From Capnocytophaga ochracea DSM 7271 (GTDB lineage Bacteria; Bacteroidota; Bacteroidia; Flavobacteriales; Flavobacteriaceae), in assembly GCF_000023285.1 (NCBI RefSeq), contig NC_013162.1, positions 2,545,001 to 2,609,000 on the forward strand: a stretch of DNA of 64,000 bases. Direction: 5' to 3'. The notes under the pieces are model-generated. The model was not told the DNA's origin. It saw only the letters and a program-made list of their open reading frames with translations, and made no database searches. Both the position numbers and the translations under genes were made by a program. Below, piece by piece: positions 25,331 to 34,068 of this stretch. Position 1 is the first letter of the stretch; each line of letters starts with the position of its first letter.

Positions 25331-26728
25331 ATGAGTAAATACGACGTTATTGTATTAGGAAGTGGTCCTGGTGGGTATGTTACTGCCATTCGCGCTTCTC
25401 AATTAGGGTTTAAAACCGCTGTTATTGAAAAAGAAAACCTCGGTGGTATTTGTTTGAACTGGGGTTGTATTCCTACGAAAGCTTTGTTAAAATCAGCGCA
25501 AGTGTTTGAATACCTAAAGCACGCTGAGAACTATGGTATCACCGTAAAAAAAGAGTCTTTTGACAAAGATTTTTATGCGGTTATCAAACGTAGCCGCGAG
25601 GTAGCTGCTACAATGAGCAAAGGGGTGCAGTTCTTGATGAAAAAGAACAAAATAGATGTGATAATGGGCTATGGTACCCTAAAAGCTGGCAAGAAAGTAG
25701 ACGTAAAAGATAAAGATGGCAAAGTAACTGAATACAGTGCTGACCACATTATTATTGCTACTGGAGCACGTTCACGCGAGTTGCCTGCTTTACCTCAAGA
25801 CGGCAAGAAAATTATCGGTTACCGCCAAGCACTTACGCTCCCTGAGCAACCTAAGAAAATGATTGTAGTAGGTAGTGGGGCTATCGGTATTGAGTTTGCT
25901 TACTTCTATAACGCTATGGGTACTGAAGTAACCATTGTAGAGTTTATGCCTAATATTGTTCCTGTGGAAGATGAGGATATCTCTAAACAATTAGAAAAGA
26001 GCCTTACAAAATCAGGTATCAATATTATGACTTCGGCTGAGGTAACCAAAGTAGATACTTCTGGCAAAGGTGTAAAAGCATTTGTAAAAACAGCCAAAGG
26101 CGAAGAAGTTTTAGAAGCTGATATCTTGCTTTCAGCCGTAGGTATCAAAACAAATATTGAAAATATCGGTTTGGAAGCGGTAGGTATCAAAACTGAACGC
26201 GATAAAATCCTCGTGAATGAATTCTACCAAACTAATGTTCCTGGTTATTACGCTATTGGTGACGTAGTTCCTGGTCAAGCCTTAGCACACGTAGCTTCAG
26301 CAGAAGGTATTATTTGCGTTGAAAAGATTAAAGGAATGCACGTAGAACCACTTAACTATGGTAATATTCCTGGTTGTACTTACTGCACTCCTGAAATTGC
26401 TTCAGTAGGTCTGACCGAAAAACAAGCTAAAGAAAAAGGCTATGAAATAAAAGTAGGTAAGTTCCCATTCACTGCCTCAGGAAAAGCAAATGCAGCGGGT
26501 ACTACTGAAGGCTTCATAAAAGTAATCTTTGATGCTAAATATGGCGAATGGTTAGGTTGCCATATGATTGGCGCCGGCGTTACTGATATGATTGCTGAAG
26601 CGGTAGTAGCTCGTAAATTGGAAACTACAGGACACGAAATCATCAAAGCGGTACACCCACACCCTACAATGAGCGAAGGTGTAAAAGAAGCAGTAGCAGC
26701 TGCTTATGGTGAAGCTATCGACATTTAA
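25331..26728 (+). CDS. lpdA: Dihydrolipoyl dehydrogenase, copy 1
   Basis: A 465-residue flavoprotein disulfide reductase, the E3 subunit that reoxidises lipoamide in 2-oxoacid dehydrogenase complexes. FAD site GSGPGGYVTAI (10-20), redox-active pair C41/C46 in GGICLNWGCIPTK, NAD site GSGAIGIEFAYFY, and the C-terminal histidine motif HPHPTMSEGVKEA are visible. It differs in the redox segment (NWGC rather than NVGC) from the second copy at 52.6 kb, so the two probably serve different complexes. No E1 or E2 gene is adjacent. Confidence 0.95.
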   Translation: MSKYDVIVLGSGPGGYVTAIRASQLGFKTAVIEKENLGGICLNWGCIPTKALLKSAQVFEYLKHAENYGITVKKESFDKDFYAVIKRSREVAATMSKGVQFLMKKNKIDVIMGYGTLKAGKKVDVKDKDGKVTEYSADHIIIATGARSRELPALPQDGKKIIGYRQALTLPEQPKKMIVVGSGAIGIEFAYFYNAMGTEVTIVEFMPNIVPVEDEDISKQLEKSLTKSGINIMTSAEVTKVDTSGKGVKAFVKTAKGEEVLEADILLSAVGIKTNIENIGLEAVGIKTERDKILVNEFYQTNVPGYYAIGDVVPGQALAHVASAEGIICVEKIKGMHVEPLNYGNIPGCTYCTPEIASVGLTEKQAKEKGYEIKVGKFPFTASGKANAAGTTEGFIKVIFDAKYGEWLGCHMIGAGVTDMIAEAVVARKLETTGHEIIKAVHPHPTMSEGVKEAVAAAYGEAIDI

Positions 26729-26760
26729 TATTTTTGTTCCAATAAATTCATAAACGCAAG

Positions 26761-26798
26761 AAACTCCAAGTAAAAAAGATTTTACTTGGAGTTTTTTT
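26761..26798 (+). terminator. Terminator of lpdA
   Basis: AACTCCAAGTAAAA and TTTTACTTGGAGTT form a long stem with a short AGA loop followed by a T8 tract. Confidence 0.9.
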
Positions 26799-26849
26799 TA
26801 TTAGTGGAAATTTGAGATAAGAAATCTAACAGACTGTTAGTTATGATTA

Positions 26850-26880
26850 ACTTTGGCTAAGTTTAAAACTTTAGCTAAGT
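26850..26880. repeat. Divergent copy of the CTTTGGCTAAG palindrome
   Basis: ACTTTGGCTAAGTTT is followed by AAACTTTAGCTAAGT; the arms pair at both ends with mismatches in the middle. It is related to the perfect palindrome at 41745-41775 and lies downstream of the convergent lpdA and recO genes. Confidence 0.6.
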
Positions 26881-26920
26881 GTGGGAGTAAAAAACAGCAT
26901 TGTATTATGTTAAAATAGTG

Positions 26921-27637
26921 CTAAAAGAGCGTTTGTAGCACCTCTAATGATTTTATTTGTCTAAAACTGGGGAAGTGCCATTCGTAGTATTTAAGCAGTT
27001 GAAAAAGCAATGCATTGCGCTCGTTCTTATTGCTTTTAACGGTTGATAACTGAGGATAATCGGTGTGTAGGAGGGTTTTGAATAGCAACAAGGTAGTGCC
27101 TGCAATGGTGTATTTGCTTTCATCGGTAGTAGTGAAAATACCGTCTTCCAACGAAAAGGAGGGCAAATGCTCGTGAGTGGTATCGGGGTAAAAGCCAAGA
27201 TAGCGAGTGATATCAAGCAGAAACTTTAAGTGAAAATTGGCAGAGAAGTCGTTTCTATCAAAAAAAAGGAGCTTCTGTTCTAAAAACAAAAACATTTCTT
27301 CATCGGGAGCTTCAGATGTGCAAACAAAAGCACATACTTCAGAAAGAAACATACTTACAGCACTCTTGTACATATCAGTATGTAACGAGTAATAAGGGAC
27401 GGCTATCTTAGCTTCCTTTACACGTCCTAACGTACCGTTATTTTTATGGGTAGCCACCAGTTCTAACAGCATAAAAGGCTGAAAAAGGGCTGTTTTTAAG
27501 TTCCCTTTCTTCTGTGCTAAAACGCCTTGTAACAAATAGCTACGAGTACCCATCGTTTGAGTGAAGCACTTCACTATAAGACTGTTATCGCTGTATTTGA
27601 GACTTGAAATAACTATGGCTCGGACTTTATCGTACAT
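26921..27637 (-). CDS. recO: DNA repair protein RecO
   Basis: A 238-residue protein of the RecFOR pathway that anneals strands and loads RecA on SSB-coated DNA. The N-terminal OB-fold region reads MYDKVRAIVISSLKYSDNSLIVKCFTQTMGTRSYLLQGV, typical of Bacteroidota RecO, with the helical C-terminal domain after it. The zinc-binding cysteines found in some RecO proteins are not evident. A frame 31 codons longer has no family support, and the -7 box (27660-27667) lies within it, so 27637 is the start. Confidence 0.9.
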   Translation of the reverse strand: MYDKVRAIVISSLKYSDNSLIVKCFTQTMGTRSYLLQGVLAQKKGNLKTALFQPFMLLELVATHKNNGTLGRVKEAKIAVPYYSLHTDMYKSAVSMFLSEVCAFVCTSEAPDEEMFLFLEQKLLFFDRNDFSANFHLKFLLDITRYLGFYPDTTHEHLPSFSLEDGIFTTTDESKYTIAGTTLLLFKTLLHTDYPQLSTVKSNKNERNALLFQLLKYYEWHFPSFRQIKSLEVLQTLF

Positions 27638-27659
27638 ATTTCTTCTATAAATAGCGTTG

Positions 27660-27667
27660 CAAAAATA
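27660..27667 (-). promoter_or_regulatory. -7 element of recO
   Basis: On the minus strand TATTTTTG matches TAnnTTTG, about 23 nt before the recO ATG. Confidence 0.5.
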
Positions 27668-27730
27668 CAAAAAAGACTTCAATAGGACGTAATTGATGAT
27701 ATAAATGAAAGGTAACGCCAATAATACCAA

Positions 27731-27886
27731 TGAGAAAATGAGAGAATGAGAAAATGAGAGAATGAGAAAATGAGAGAATGAGAAAATGAGAGAATGAGAA
27801 AATTAGAGAATGAGAAAATTAGAGAATGAGAAAATTAGAGAATGAGAAAATTAGAGAATGAGAAAATTAGAAAATTAGAGAATTAG
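27731..27886. repeat. 16-bp tandem repeat (VNTR)
   Basis: Four units of TGAGAAAATGAGAGAA (27731-27794) are followed by about four of TGAGAAAATTAGAGAA (27795-27858), then partial TTAGAAAATTAGAGAATTAG. The two unit types are blocked rather than mixed, as expected from slippage or unequal crossing-over. A 9-mer module (27715-27730) adjoins it on the left. Confidence 0.9.
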
Positions 27887-28440
27887 TAAATGGGGTACGA
27901 GCTTGAGTTAGAGGAATGAGGCTGTGCCTTGTGAAGTAACTTTTTGGAACATTAACTTTGGCAAAGGTCGTAGCACGACGGGCAATAGAAAATTAGAGAA
28001 TTAGGAAATTAGCAAATGGGTAGTGATAAAAAAGGTTTTTTGACGGGTCTGACTTGTCGGACAAATTGGACTGGTCTGAGTTATCGGAGGAAAACGAAAA
28101 ATATAAAAAGTGAGTTGGAAGGATTTTTGATGAAAAAAGGGTGTAAGGAGGGTACAGTTAGCTTATAGAGAGCTTATAGGAAGCTTATACGAATCTTGGA
28201 CGATTGGTATAGAAAGGGTATATAAATGATTGATTCACATCATAATACGACAACATCAAAAATGTTAAAAACGGGGTTACGAGGCGAAAGAAAGAGAAAA
28301 GGCACTAGGCATCAGGCCATAGGCAATAGGGGGAAGTATGACGGAAAGAAGAAGGAATAATTAGGAAATTAGTAGGTTAGTGGGAATATTGGAGAATCTT
28401 GGAGGAAGTTTGAATATAATGAAAGCATTTGTAATTCGCA
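27887..28440. other. Non-coding gap upstream of rlmD
   Basis: No gene is supported in these 550 bp. It contains a CTTTGGCAAAG half-element joined to a GTCGT-AGC-ACGAC hairpin with GGGCAA (27954-27985), TTAGAAAATTAG units, and the AAGCTTATAGGAAGC block (28167-28216) with an inverted copy near 37.4 kb. The rest shows nothing recognisable. Confidence 0.7.
28167..28216. repeat. Dispersed block, inverted copy at 37407-37460
   Basis: A segment with AGCTTATAGGAAGCTTATAC and then GAATCTTGGACGAT matches the reverse complement of the 37.4-kb gap without mismatch over about 34 nt, and with a few differences over about 50 nt. Confidence 0.85.
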
Positions 28441-28449
28441 ATTATTTTG

Positions 28450-28457
28450 TACCTTTG
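28450..28457 (+). promoter_or_regulatory. -7 element of rlmD
   Basis: TACCTTTG lies only 8 nt before the ATG at 28466, so the leader would be one to three nucleotides or absent. Confidence 0.65.
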
Positions 28458-28465
28458 CACCCATA

Positions 28466-29881
28466 ATGAGCAAAAATAAGCATATAACCATTGAAAATGT
28501 AACCGTGATTGATGCAGGAGCCAAAGGCAAAAGCATTGCTAAAGCCCCTGACGGACGTGTGATATTTATAAGTAACGCTATTCCTGGTGATGTAGTAGAT
28601 GTGCAGACCACCAAGAAGAAATCGGCTTATTATGAAGGTTTTGTAACTAAATATCACCAACTATCAGAACAACGAGTAACGCCCGTATGTTCTCACTTTG
28701 GCTATTGTGGCGGTTGCAAATGGCAAGATATGAACTACCAAAGTCAGCTATTTTACAAGCAGAAAGAAGTAGAAAACAACTTAGTACGGTTAGGTAGGAT
28801 AGAAATTCCTGCTGTGATGCCTATCATAGGCTCTGACGAGACTTATTACTACCGCAACAAAATGGAGTTTTCTTTTTCGGATATGCGCTGGCTTACTCCC
28901 GATGAAATTAAGAAAGCCGACGAAATAGACAATCGGAATGCCTTAGGTTTTCACATAGCAGGAGCTTGGGACAAGATTTTGGACATAGACAAATGTTACT
29001 TGCAAGCCGACCCTTCTAACGCGATACGCTTGGAGGTAAAGCGTTTTGCCTTGGCGAACGAAATGCCTTTTTACAGTCCGAGACAACAAACAGGCTTATT
29101 GCGTACTATGATGATACGCATTAGCTCCATTGGGCAAATAATGGTAGTGATACAGTTCTTCCGCAACGACCCTAAAATTACACTGCTCCTTGACCATATT
29201 GCAGAGACATTCCCGATGATTACCTCTTTGCAATACTGTATCAATAGCAAAGGCAACGATGCTATTTATGACCAAGAACTTATTTGCTATAAAGGTACTG
29301 ACTGTATTTATGAGGAAATGGAAGGGTTGCGATTTAAAATCAATGCCAAGTCGTTTTACCAAACTAACTCGGCACAAGCGTACAAGCTGTACCAAGTAGC
29401 TCGTAACTTTGCCGATTTAAAGGGCGATGAATTAGTGTACGACCTTTATACAGGGACGGGCACTATTGCGCAATTTGTAGCCAAAAAAGCGAAAAAAGTG
29501 ATAGGGGTAGAAGCTGTACCAGAGGCTATAGCAGATGCCAAAGACAATGCTTTTGCCAATGGTATTGAGAATGTTACTTTTTACGTGGGAGATATGAAAA
29601 ACATTTTCAACGACACTTTTATAGAAGAAAACGGCACCCCTGATGTGATTATCACCGACCCTCCTCGCGACGGTATGCACAAAGATGTAGTAGCTAAAAT
29701 TCTTCAAATAGCCCCCAAAAAGATAGTATATGTAAGTTGCAATAGTGCAACGCAAGCGCGAGACCTTTCCTTGCTTGATGTAACTTATAAAGTAACCAAA
29801 GTTCAGCCCGTGGATATGTTTCCACAAACCTACCACGTAGAGAATGTTGTATTATTAGAGAAGAGAAATGAAAAAAGCTGA
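28466..29881 (+). CDS. rlmD: 23S rRNA (uracil-C5)-methyltransferase RlmD (RumA)
   Basis: A 471-residue SAM enzyme methylating a uridine of 23S rRNA. An N-terminal TRAM domain (ITIENVTVIDAGAKGKSIAK) is followed by the iron-sulphur cysteines in CSHFGYCGGCKWQDM, the SAM-binding LVYDLYTGTGTIAQFVA and the catalytic cysteine in IVYVSCNSATQARDL. Length is standard. It overlaps nth by 14 nt and heads the rlmD-nth-bioA operon. Confidence 0.93.
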   Translation: MSKNKHITIENVTVIDAGAKGKSIAKAPDGRVIFISNAIPGDVVDVQTTKKKSAYYEGFVTKYHQLSEQRVTPVCSHFGYCGGCKWQDMNYQSQLFYKQKEVENNLVRLGRIEIPAVMPIIGSDETYYYRNKMEFSFSDMRWLTPDEIKKADEIDNRNALGFHIAGAWDKILDIDKCYLQADPSNAIRLEVKRFALANEMPFYSPRQQTGLLRTMMIRISSIGQIMVVIQFFRNDPKITLLLDHIAETFPMITSLQYCINSKGNDAIYDQELICYKGTDCIYEEMEGLRFKINAKSFYQTNSAQAYKLYQVARNFADLKGDELVYDLYTGTGTIAQFVAKKAKKVIGVEAVPEAIADAKDNAFANGIENVTFYVGDMKNIFNDTFIEENGTPDVIITDPPRDGMHKDVVAKILQIAPKKIVYVSCNSATQARDLSLLDVTYKVTKVQPVDMFPQTYHVENVVLLEKRNEKS

Positions 29882-30497
29882 AAAAGTAAACTTTATCATT
29901 GATACACTGGAAAGTATCTATCCTGAAATTACTATACCCCTACAACACAAAGACCCTTATACGCTACTGATAGCCGTACTCTTATCGGCACAAACTACCG
30001 ATGCACGGGTGAACCAAATCACGCCTATTCTATTTAGCAAAGCGGACAATCCGTATGATATGGTACTACTTTCGGTAGACGAAATACAGGAGATTATCAA
30101 ACCCTTAGGGCTTGCCCCTATGAAATCTAAAGGTATTCACGGGCTTTCCCAAATACTCATAGACAAATACAACGGCGAAGTTCCTCAAACCTTTGAGGCT
30201 TTAGAGGCTCTCCCCTCAGTAGGACATAAAACTGCCAGCGTTGTTCTTGCACAAGCCTTTGGCATTCCGACCTTCCCCGTTGATACCCATATACACCGAC
30301 TGATGCACCGCTGGAAACTTTCCGACGGTAGCTCGGTAGTGCAAACAGAGAAAGATGCCAAACGACTCTTCCCCAAAGAAAAATGGAACAAACTGCACGT
30401 GCAAATCATCTTGTACGGGCGCGAATACAGTCCGGCGAGAGGCTGGAATATGGAAAAAGATATTATAACCAAAACCATTATACAATCGAAAAAATGA
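29868..30497 (+). CDS. nth: Endonuclease III-type DNA glycosylase, lacking the [4Fe-4S] motif
   Basis: A 209-residue HhH-GPD glycosylase/AP lyase of base-excision repair. The helix-hairpin-helix ends in LPSVGHKTASVVL with catalytic K121, and catalytic D139 is in FPVDTHIHR. In E. coli Nth the C-terminus carries four Cys (CX6CX2CX5C) binding a [4Fe-4S] cluster; here the equivalent segment reads GREYSPARGWNMEKDI and has no cysteine. The protein is therefore predicted to be cluster-free. I believe this is a lineage trait in Bacteroidota. Overlaps bioA by 4 nt. Confidence 0.92.
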   Translation: MKKAEKVNFIIDTLESIYPEITIPLQHKDPYTLLIAVLLSAQTTDARVNQITPILFSKADNPYDMVLLSVDEIQEIIKPLGLAPMKSKGIHGLSQILIDKYNGEVPQTFEALEALPSVGHKTASVVLAQAFGIPTFPVDTHIHRLMHRWKLSDGSSVVQTEKDAKRLFPKEKWNKLHVQIILYGREYSPARGWNMEKDIITKTIIQSKK

Positions 30498-31771
30498 ATT
30501 TACAACAGCGAGACGAAAAACATTTGTGGCACCCGTATACCCAACATCAAACGGCTGCCAAACCTATCGGAATCGTGAAAGGAAAAGATGCTCTCCTTTG
30601 GGACGAGGACGGCAAAGAATACATAGATGCCATTGCCAGTTGGTGGGTGAACCCCTATGGGCATAGCAACGAGCGATTAGCCCAAGCTGCCTACAAACAA
30701 CTCACCCAGTTAGAGCACGTACTCTTTGGTGGCTTTACACACCGACCTGCGGTAGAGCTTGCTGAAAAGCTCATCAGTATCCTGCCTAAAAACCAACAGA
30801 AAGTATTCTTCTCGGACAACGGTTCGACAGCAGTAGAAGTAGGTATCAAGATGGCTTTACAGTACTTTTTCAATAAAGGCGAGAAACGCTTTACGGTAGT
30901 TGCTTTTGAAGATGCATTTCACGGAGATACCTTTGCCGCTATGGCAGCTTCGGGTATTTCATTCTTTGCTGATGCTTTTAAAGAACACTTGTTGAAAGTA
31001 GTGCGCATACCGTTACCCAAAAAAGGAAGCGATGCAGCTGCTAAAAAACTAAAAGAAGTGATTGCCGAACATCACCCTGCCGCCTTTATATTTGAAGCCT
31101 TAGTACAAGGAGCCTCAGGAATGCAAATCTATGAACCTGATGCCTTAGACAAGCTGATTCATATCGCACAAGAAAATGGTGTGATTACCATTGCCGACGA
31201 GGTAATGACAGGCTTCGGGCGTACAGGGCGCACTTTTGCTTCGGACTATCTCACTCATAAACCCGATATTATGTGCTTATCGAAAGCTCTTACAGGAGGA
31301 ACGATTCCGCTTGCAGTAACTACTGCTACCCAAGAGATATTCGACGGTTTTTACAGTGAAGACGTGAACAAAGCTCTTTTCCACGGACATACCTTTACGG
31401 CAAACCCCACGGGCTGTGCGATTGCCTTAGAAGCTATTCGCATATTGGAAAGTGACGAAATGCAAGCCAACTTAAAACGCATTGCACGCCGTCATCAGGA
31501 GTTTTTAGCCCGTATTGCGAAATATCCATCGGTAGAGAATGCACGTACCTTAGGTGTTATTTTGGCATTCGACCTCAAAACCTCTCAAAATACTGACTAC
31601 TACGGCTCATTCAGGGATAAACTGTACAACTTCTTTATCTCAGAGGGCGTAATACTGCGTCCGGTGGGAAATATTATCTACATTTTGCCCCCTTACATCA
31701 TTACAGATGCTCAATTAGACCGAGTGTACGATGTTTTAGAAGAAGCGATACAAAAGTTCTCTAATCAGTAA
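30494..31771 (+). CDS. bioA: Adenosylmethionine-8-amino-7-oxononanoate aminotransferase
   Basis: A 425-residue class III PLP aminotransferase making DAPA from KAPA with SAM as amino donor in biotin synthesis. HLWHPYTQ near the N-terminus is the BioA hallmark; PLP lysine is in CLSKALTGGTIPLAVT and the FEALVQGASGMQ and DEVMTGFGRTG segments are also present. Homology begins at MNLQQRDEKHLWHPY, so the ATG at 30494 is used, overlapping the nth stop by 4 nt. No other bio gene is in the window. Confidence 0.93.
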   Translation: MNLQQRDEKHLWHPYTQHQTAAKPIGIVKGKDALLWDEDGKEYIDAIASWWVNPYGHSNERLAQAAYKQLTQLEHVLFGGFTHRPAVELAEKLISILPKNQQKVFFSDNGSTAVEVGIKMALQYFFNKGEKRFTVVAFEDAFHGDTFAAMAASGISFFADAFKEHLLKVVRIPLPKKGSDAAAKKLKEVIAEHHPAAFIFEALVQGASGMQIYEPDALDKLIHIAQENGVITIADEVMTGFGRTGRTFASDYLTHKPDIMCLSKALTGGTIPLAVTTATQEIFDGFYSEDVNKALFHGHTFTANPTGCAIALEAIRILESDEMQANLKRIARRHQEFLARIAKYPSVENARTLGVILAFDLKTSQNTDYYGSFRDKLYNFFISEGVILRPVGNIIYILPPYIITDAQLDRVYDVLEEAIQKFSNQ

Positions 31772-31791
31772 GAGGAAAGAAAAAAACATTT

Positions 31792-31828
31792 AAGAGACTA
31801 TTTTCATAAGAGAATAGCCTCTTTTTTA
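31792..31828 (+). terminator. Terminator of the rlmD-nth-bioA operon
   Basis: AAGAG-A-CTATT pairs with AATAG-C-CTCTT around a TTCATAAGAG loop and runs into a T-tract. A 10-nt direct repeat TAGTAACACA (31831-31850) follows. Confidence 0.7.
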
Positions 31829-31913
31829 TTTAGTAACACATAGTAACACAAGAGAAAAGTTAAAATAATTTTATTGAGATATTAATACAAGGTACAATCT
31901 TTAGAATTTTATT

Positions 31914-31943
31914 TTGATAGTAAAAAAATATTCTATATCTTTG
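31914..31943 (+). promoter_or_regulatory. Promoter of the alpha-L-fucosidase gene
   Basis: TTG (31914-31916), 19-nt spacer, TATCTTTG (31936-31943); leader about 40 nt. Confidence 0.7.
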
Positions 31944-31991
31944 CACCACTTATGAAAACTTTATAACAAAGAAGTTTAAATACTGTACACA

Positions 31992-34064
31992 ATGAAAAAA
32001 TTAATCTTATTAGTCACCGCTTTATTTATGGTGGCTTGCAAAAGTATTGAAGCCCCCAAGTCAGTGGGAGCTATTCCTTCCGCACGTCAGTTGCCGTGGC
32101 ACGAGATGGAATATTATGCTTTTATCCACTTTAATATGAACACCTTTACCGATATGGAATGGGGCACAGGTGGCGAAGACCCTGTTTTATTCAACCCTAC
32201 CGAATTAGATGTAAATCAGTGGGTGAAAGTGATTAAAGACGCTGGTATGAAAGGTGTTATTATCACGGCTAAGCACCACGATGGTTTCTGCTTATGGCCA
32301 TCAAAGTACACCGAGCATTCTGTAAAAAACTCACCTTGGAAAAACGGCAAAGGCGATGTTATAAAAGAGCTTTCAGAAGCCTGCCACAAAGCAGGACTTA
32401 AATTTGGAGTATATTTATCACCTTGGGATAGAAACCACGCTGAGTATGGTAGAGAAGCCTACGTTACCTATTTCCATAACCAACTACGAGAATTACTTAC
32501 CAATTACGGTGAAATATTTGAAGTATGGTTTGACGGTGCCAACGGTGGTTCAGGTTATTACGGTGGAGCTAACGAAACTCGTACTATTGATGCTCATACT
32601 TATTATCAGTGGGATAAAACATTTGCCATAGTACGCGAATTGCAGCCTAATGCTACTATCTTTGGTGATGAAGGTCCGGATATTCGCTGGATAGGTAATG
32701 AAAAAGGCTTTGGTACTCGTACTAACTGGAATCCTTTTACCTCTAACCCTTCTCTACAAGGAAAAGACCACTTACATCATTTGGGTGAAGGTGATGAAAA
32801 TGGCGTAAATTGGATTCCTGCCGAAGCTGATGTATCTATTCGCCCAGGTTGGTATTACCACGCACGAGAAGACCACCAAGTGCGTCCATTAGAAAAAATG
32901 GTAGACATATACTACGCTTCAGTAGGTCGCGGTTACAACTTATTACTGAATCTTCCCGTGGATAGACGTGGCTTAGTACACGAAAATGACATCAAGAGAC
33001 TTATGGAACTCAAAAAAGTTATAGAAGCAGATTTTGCACGTAACCTCGTAACTGATGCCTCTGTAACGGCTTCTAATATTCGTAAAAATAACAAGCAATT
33101 TAAAGCTGAAAAAACTACCGATAGTGATAAAAATACCTATTGGACAACCGACGAAGGAGTAACAGAAGCTTCTATAGAACTAAACTTTACCAAGCCTACT
33201 ACCTTCAACCGTTTTATGGCACAAGAGTATATCCCATTGGGGCAACGTGTAAAGAAGTTTAAATTAGAATACCAAAAAGATGGCAAATGGGAAACTATAG
33301 ATGAACAAACAACTATTGGCTACAAGCGATTACTACGCTTCCCATCAGTAACAGCTACTAAGGTACGTTTCACAGTTTTAGAAGCTAAAGGTTCGCCATT
33401 GATTAGCAATATAGGGTTATACAATGCACCTGTGTTATTGGTAACTCCTCAGCTTTCTCGTGATAAGAATGGTCTAGTAACCCTCACTCCCGCTGATACT
33501 GAAACTGAAATTTATTATACTTTAGACGGCAGTCAGCCTACTGAACAGTCGTTGCGTTATACAGCTCCTTTCCCCGTTACTCAGCCTACTTCTTTAAAAT
33601 TTGTAGCCTATGACCGCAAGCAGCAATTGTACAGTGAAGTAGCTTCTTACGCATTGGATATCCCCAAAGCAAAGTGGAAAGTGTTATCTTCTGCTTCCTC
33701 TGATATCCAGAAAGTAATTGATGAGAAACCTAATACGTGGTTTGCTCAAGAAAAGGGCAATACACCGACTGCCATTACTATTGATTTAGGAGAGCTGTTA
33801 AACCTAAAAGGATTTACCTATTTGCCTTCACAAGACCGCTGGGCTGAAGGCACTATCAGTCATTACATTTTTGAAGTGAGCGCTGATAATGTTCATTGGA
33901 AGAAGCTAAGTGAGGGAGAATTTGGCAATATCAAGAACAATCCTATTGAACAACGCATTACCTTCCCTGCCGAGAAAGCCCGTTATATCAAGCTTACCGC
34001 TACCAAAACTGTAGATGATACCAATAGAGTATCGTATGCCGAAATAGGAATCATTACACAATAA
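31992..34064 (+). CDS. Alpha-L-fucosidase (GH29) lipoprotein with C-terminal binding domains
   Basis: A 690-residue lipoprotein (MKKLILLVTALFMVAC). Residues about 25-350 form the GH29 barrel: AIPSARQLPWHEMEYYAFIHF, ITAKHHDGFCLWPS, GVYLSPWDRN and the nucleophile Asp in FEVWFDGANGG near residue 180. Next come an F5/8-type carbohydrate-binding domain (ITASNIRKNNKQF...), a chitobiase-like segment (ETEIYYTLDGSQPTEQS) and a second F5/8-type domain. It would remove fucose from host glycans such as mucins. It stands alone without susCD genes, upstream of an unrelated protease gene. Confidence 0.92.
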   Translation: MKKLILLVTALFMVACKSIEAPKSVGAIPSARQLPWHEMEYYAFIHFNMNTFTDMEWGTGGEDPVLFNPTELDVNQWVKVIKDAGMKGVIITAKHHDGFCLWPSKYTEHSVKNSPWKNGKGDVIKELSEACHKAGLKFGVYLSPWDRNHAEYGREAYVTYFHNQLRELLTNYGEIFEVWFDGANGGSGYYGGANETRTIDAHTYYQWDKTFAIVRELQPNATIFGDEGPDIRWIGNEKGFGTRTNWNPFTSNPSLQGKDHLHHLGEGDENGVNWIPAEADVSIRPGWYYHAREDHQVRPLEKMVDIYYASVGRGYNLLLNLPVDRRGLVHENDIKRLMELKKVIEADFARNLVTDASVTASNIRKNNKQFKAEKTTDSDKNTYWTTDEGVTEASIELNFTKPTTFNRFMAQEYIPLGQRVKKFKLEYQKDGKWETIDEQTTIGYKRLLRFPSVTATKVRFTVLEAKGSPLISNIGLYNAPVLLVTPQLSRDKNGLVTLTPADTETEIYYTLDGSQPTEQSLRYTAPFPVTQPTSLKFVAYDRKQQLYSEVASYALDIPKAKWKVLSSASSDIQKVIDEKPNTWFAQEKGNTPTAITIDLGELLNLKGFTYLPSQDRWAEGTISHYIFEVSADNVHWKKLSEGEFGNIKNNPIEQRITFPAEKARYIKLTATKTVDDTNRVSYAEIGIITQ

Positions 34065-34068
34065 AGCT

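Noticed and set aside
27887-28440. tRNA or small RNA gene in the rlmD upstream gap
   Set aside because: I found no cloverleaf or T-loop sequence; the content is explained by repeat modules.
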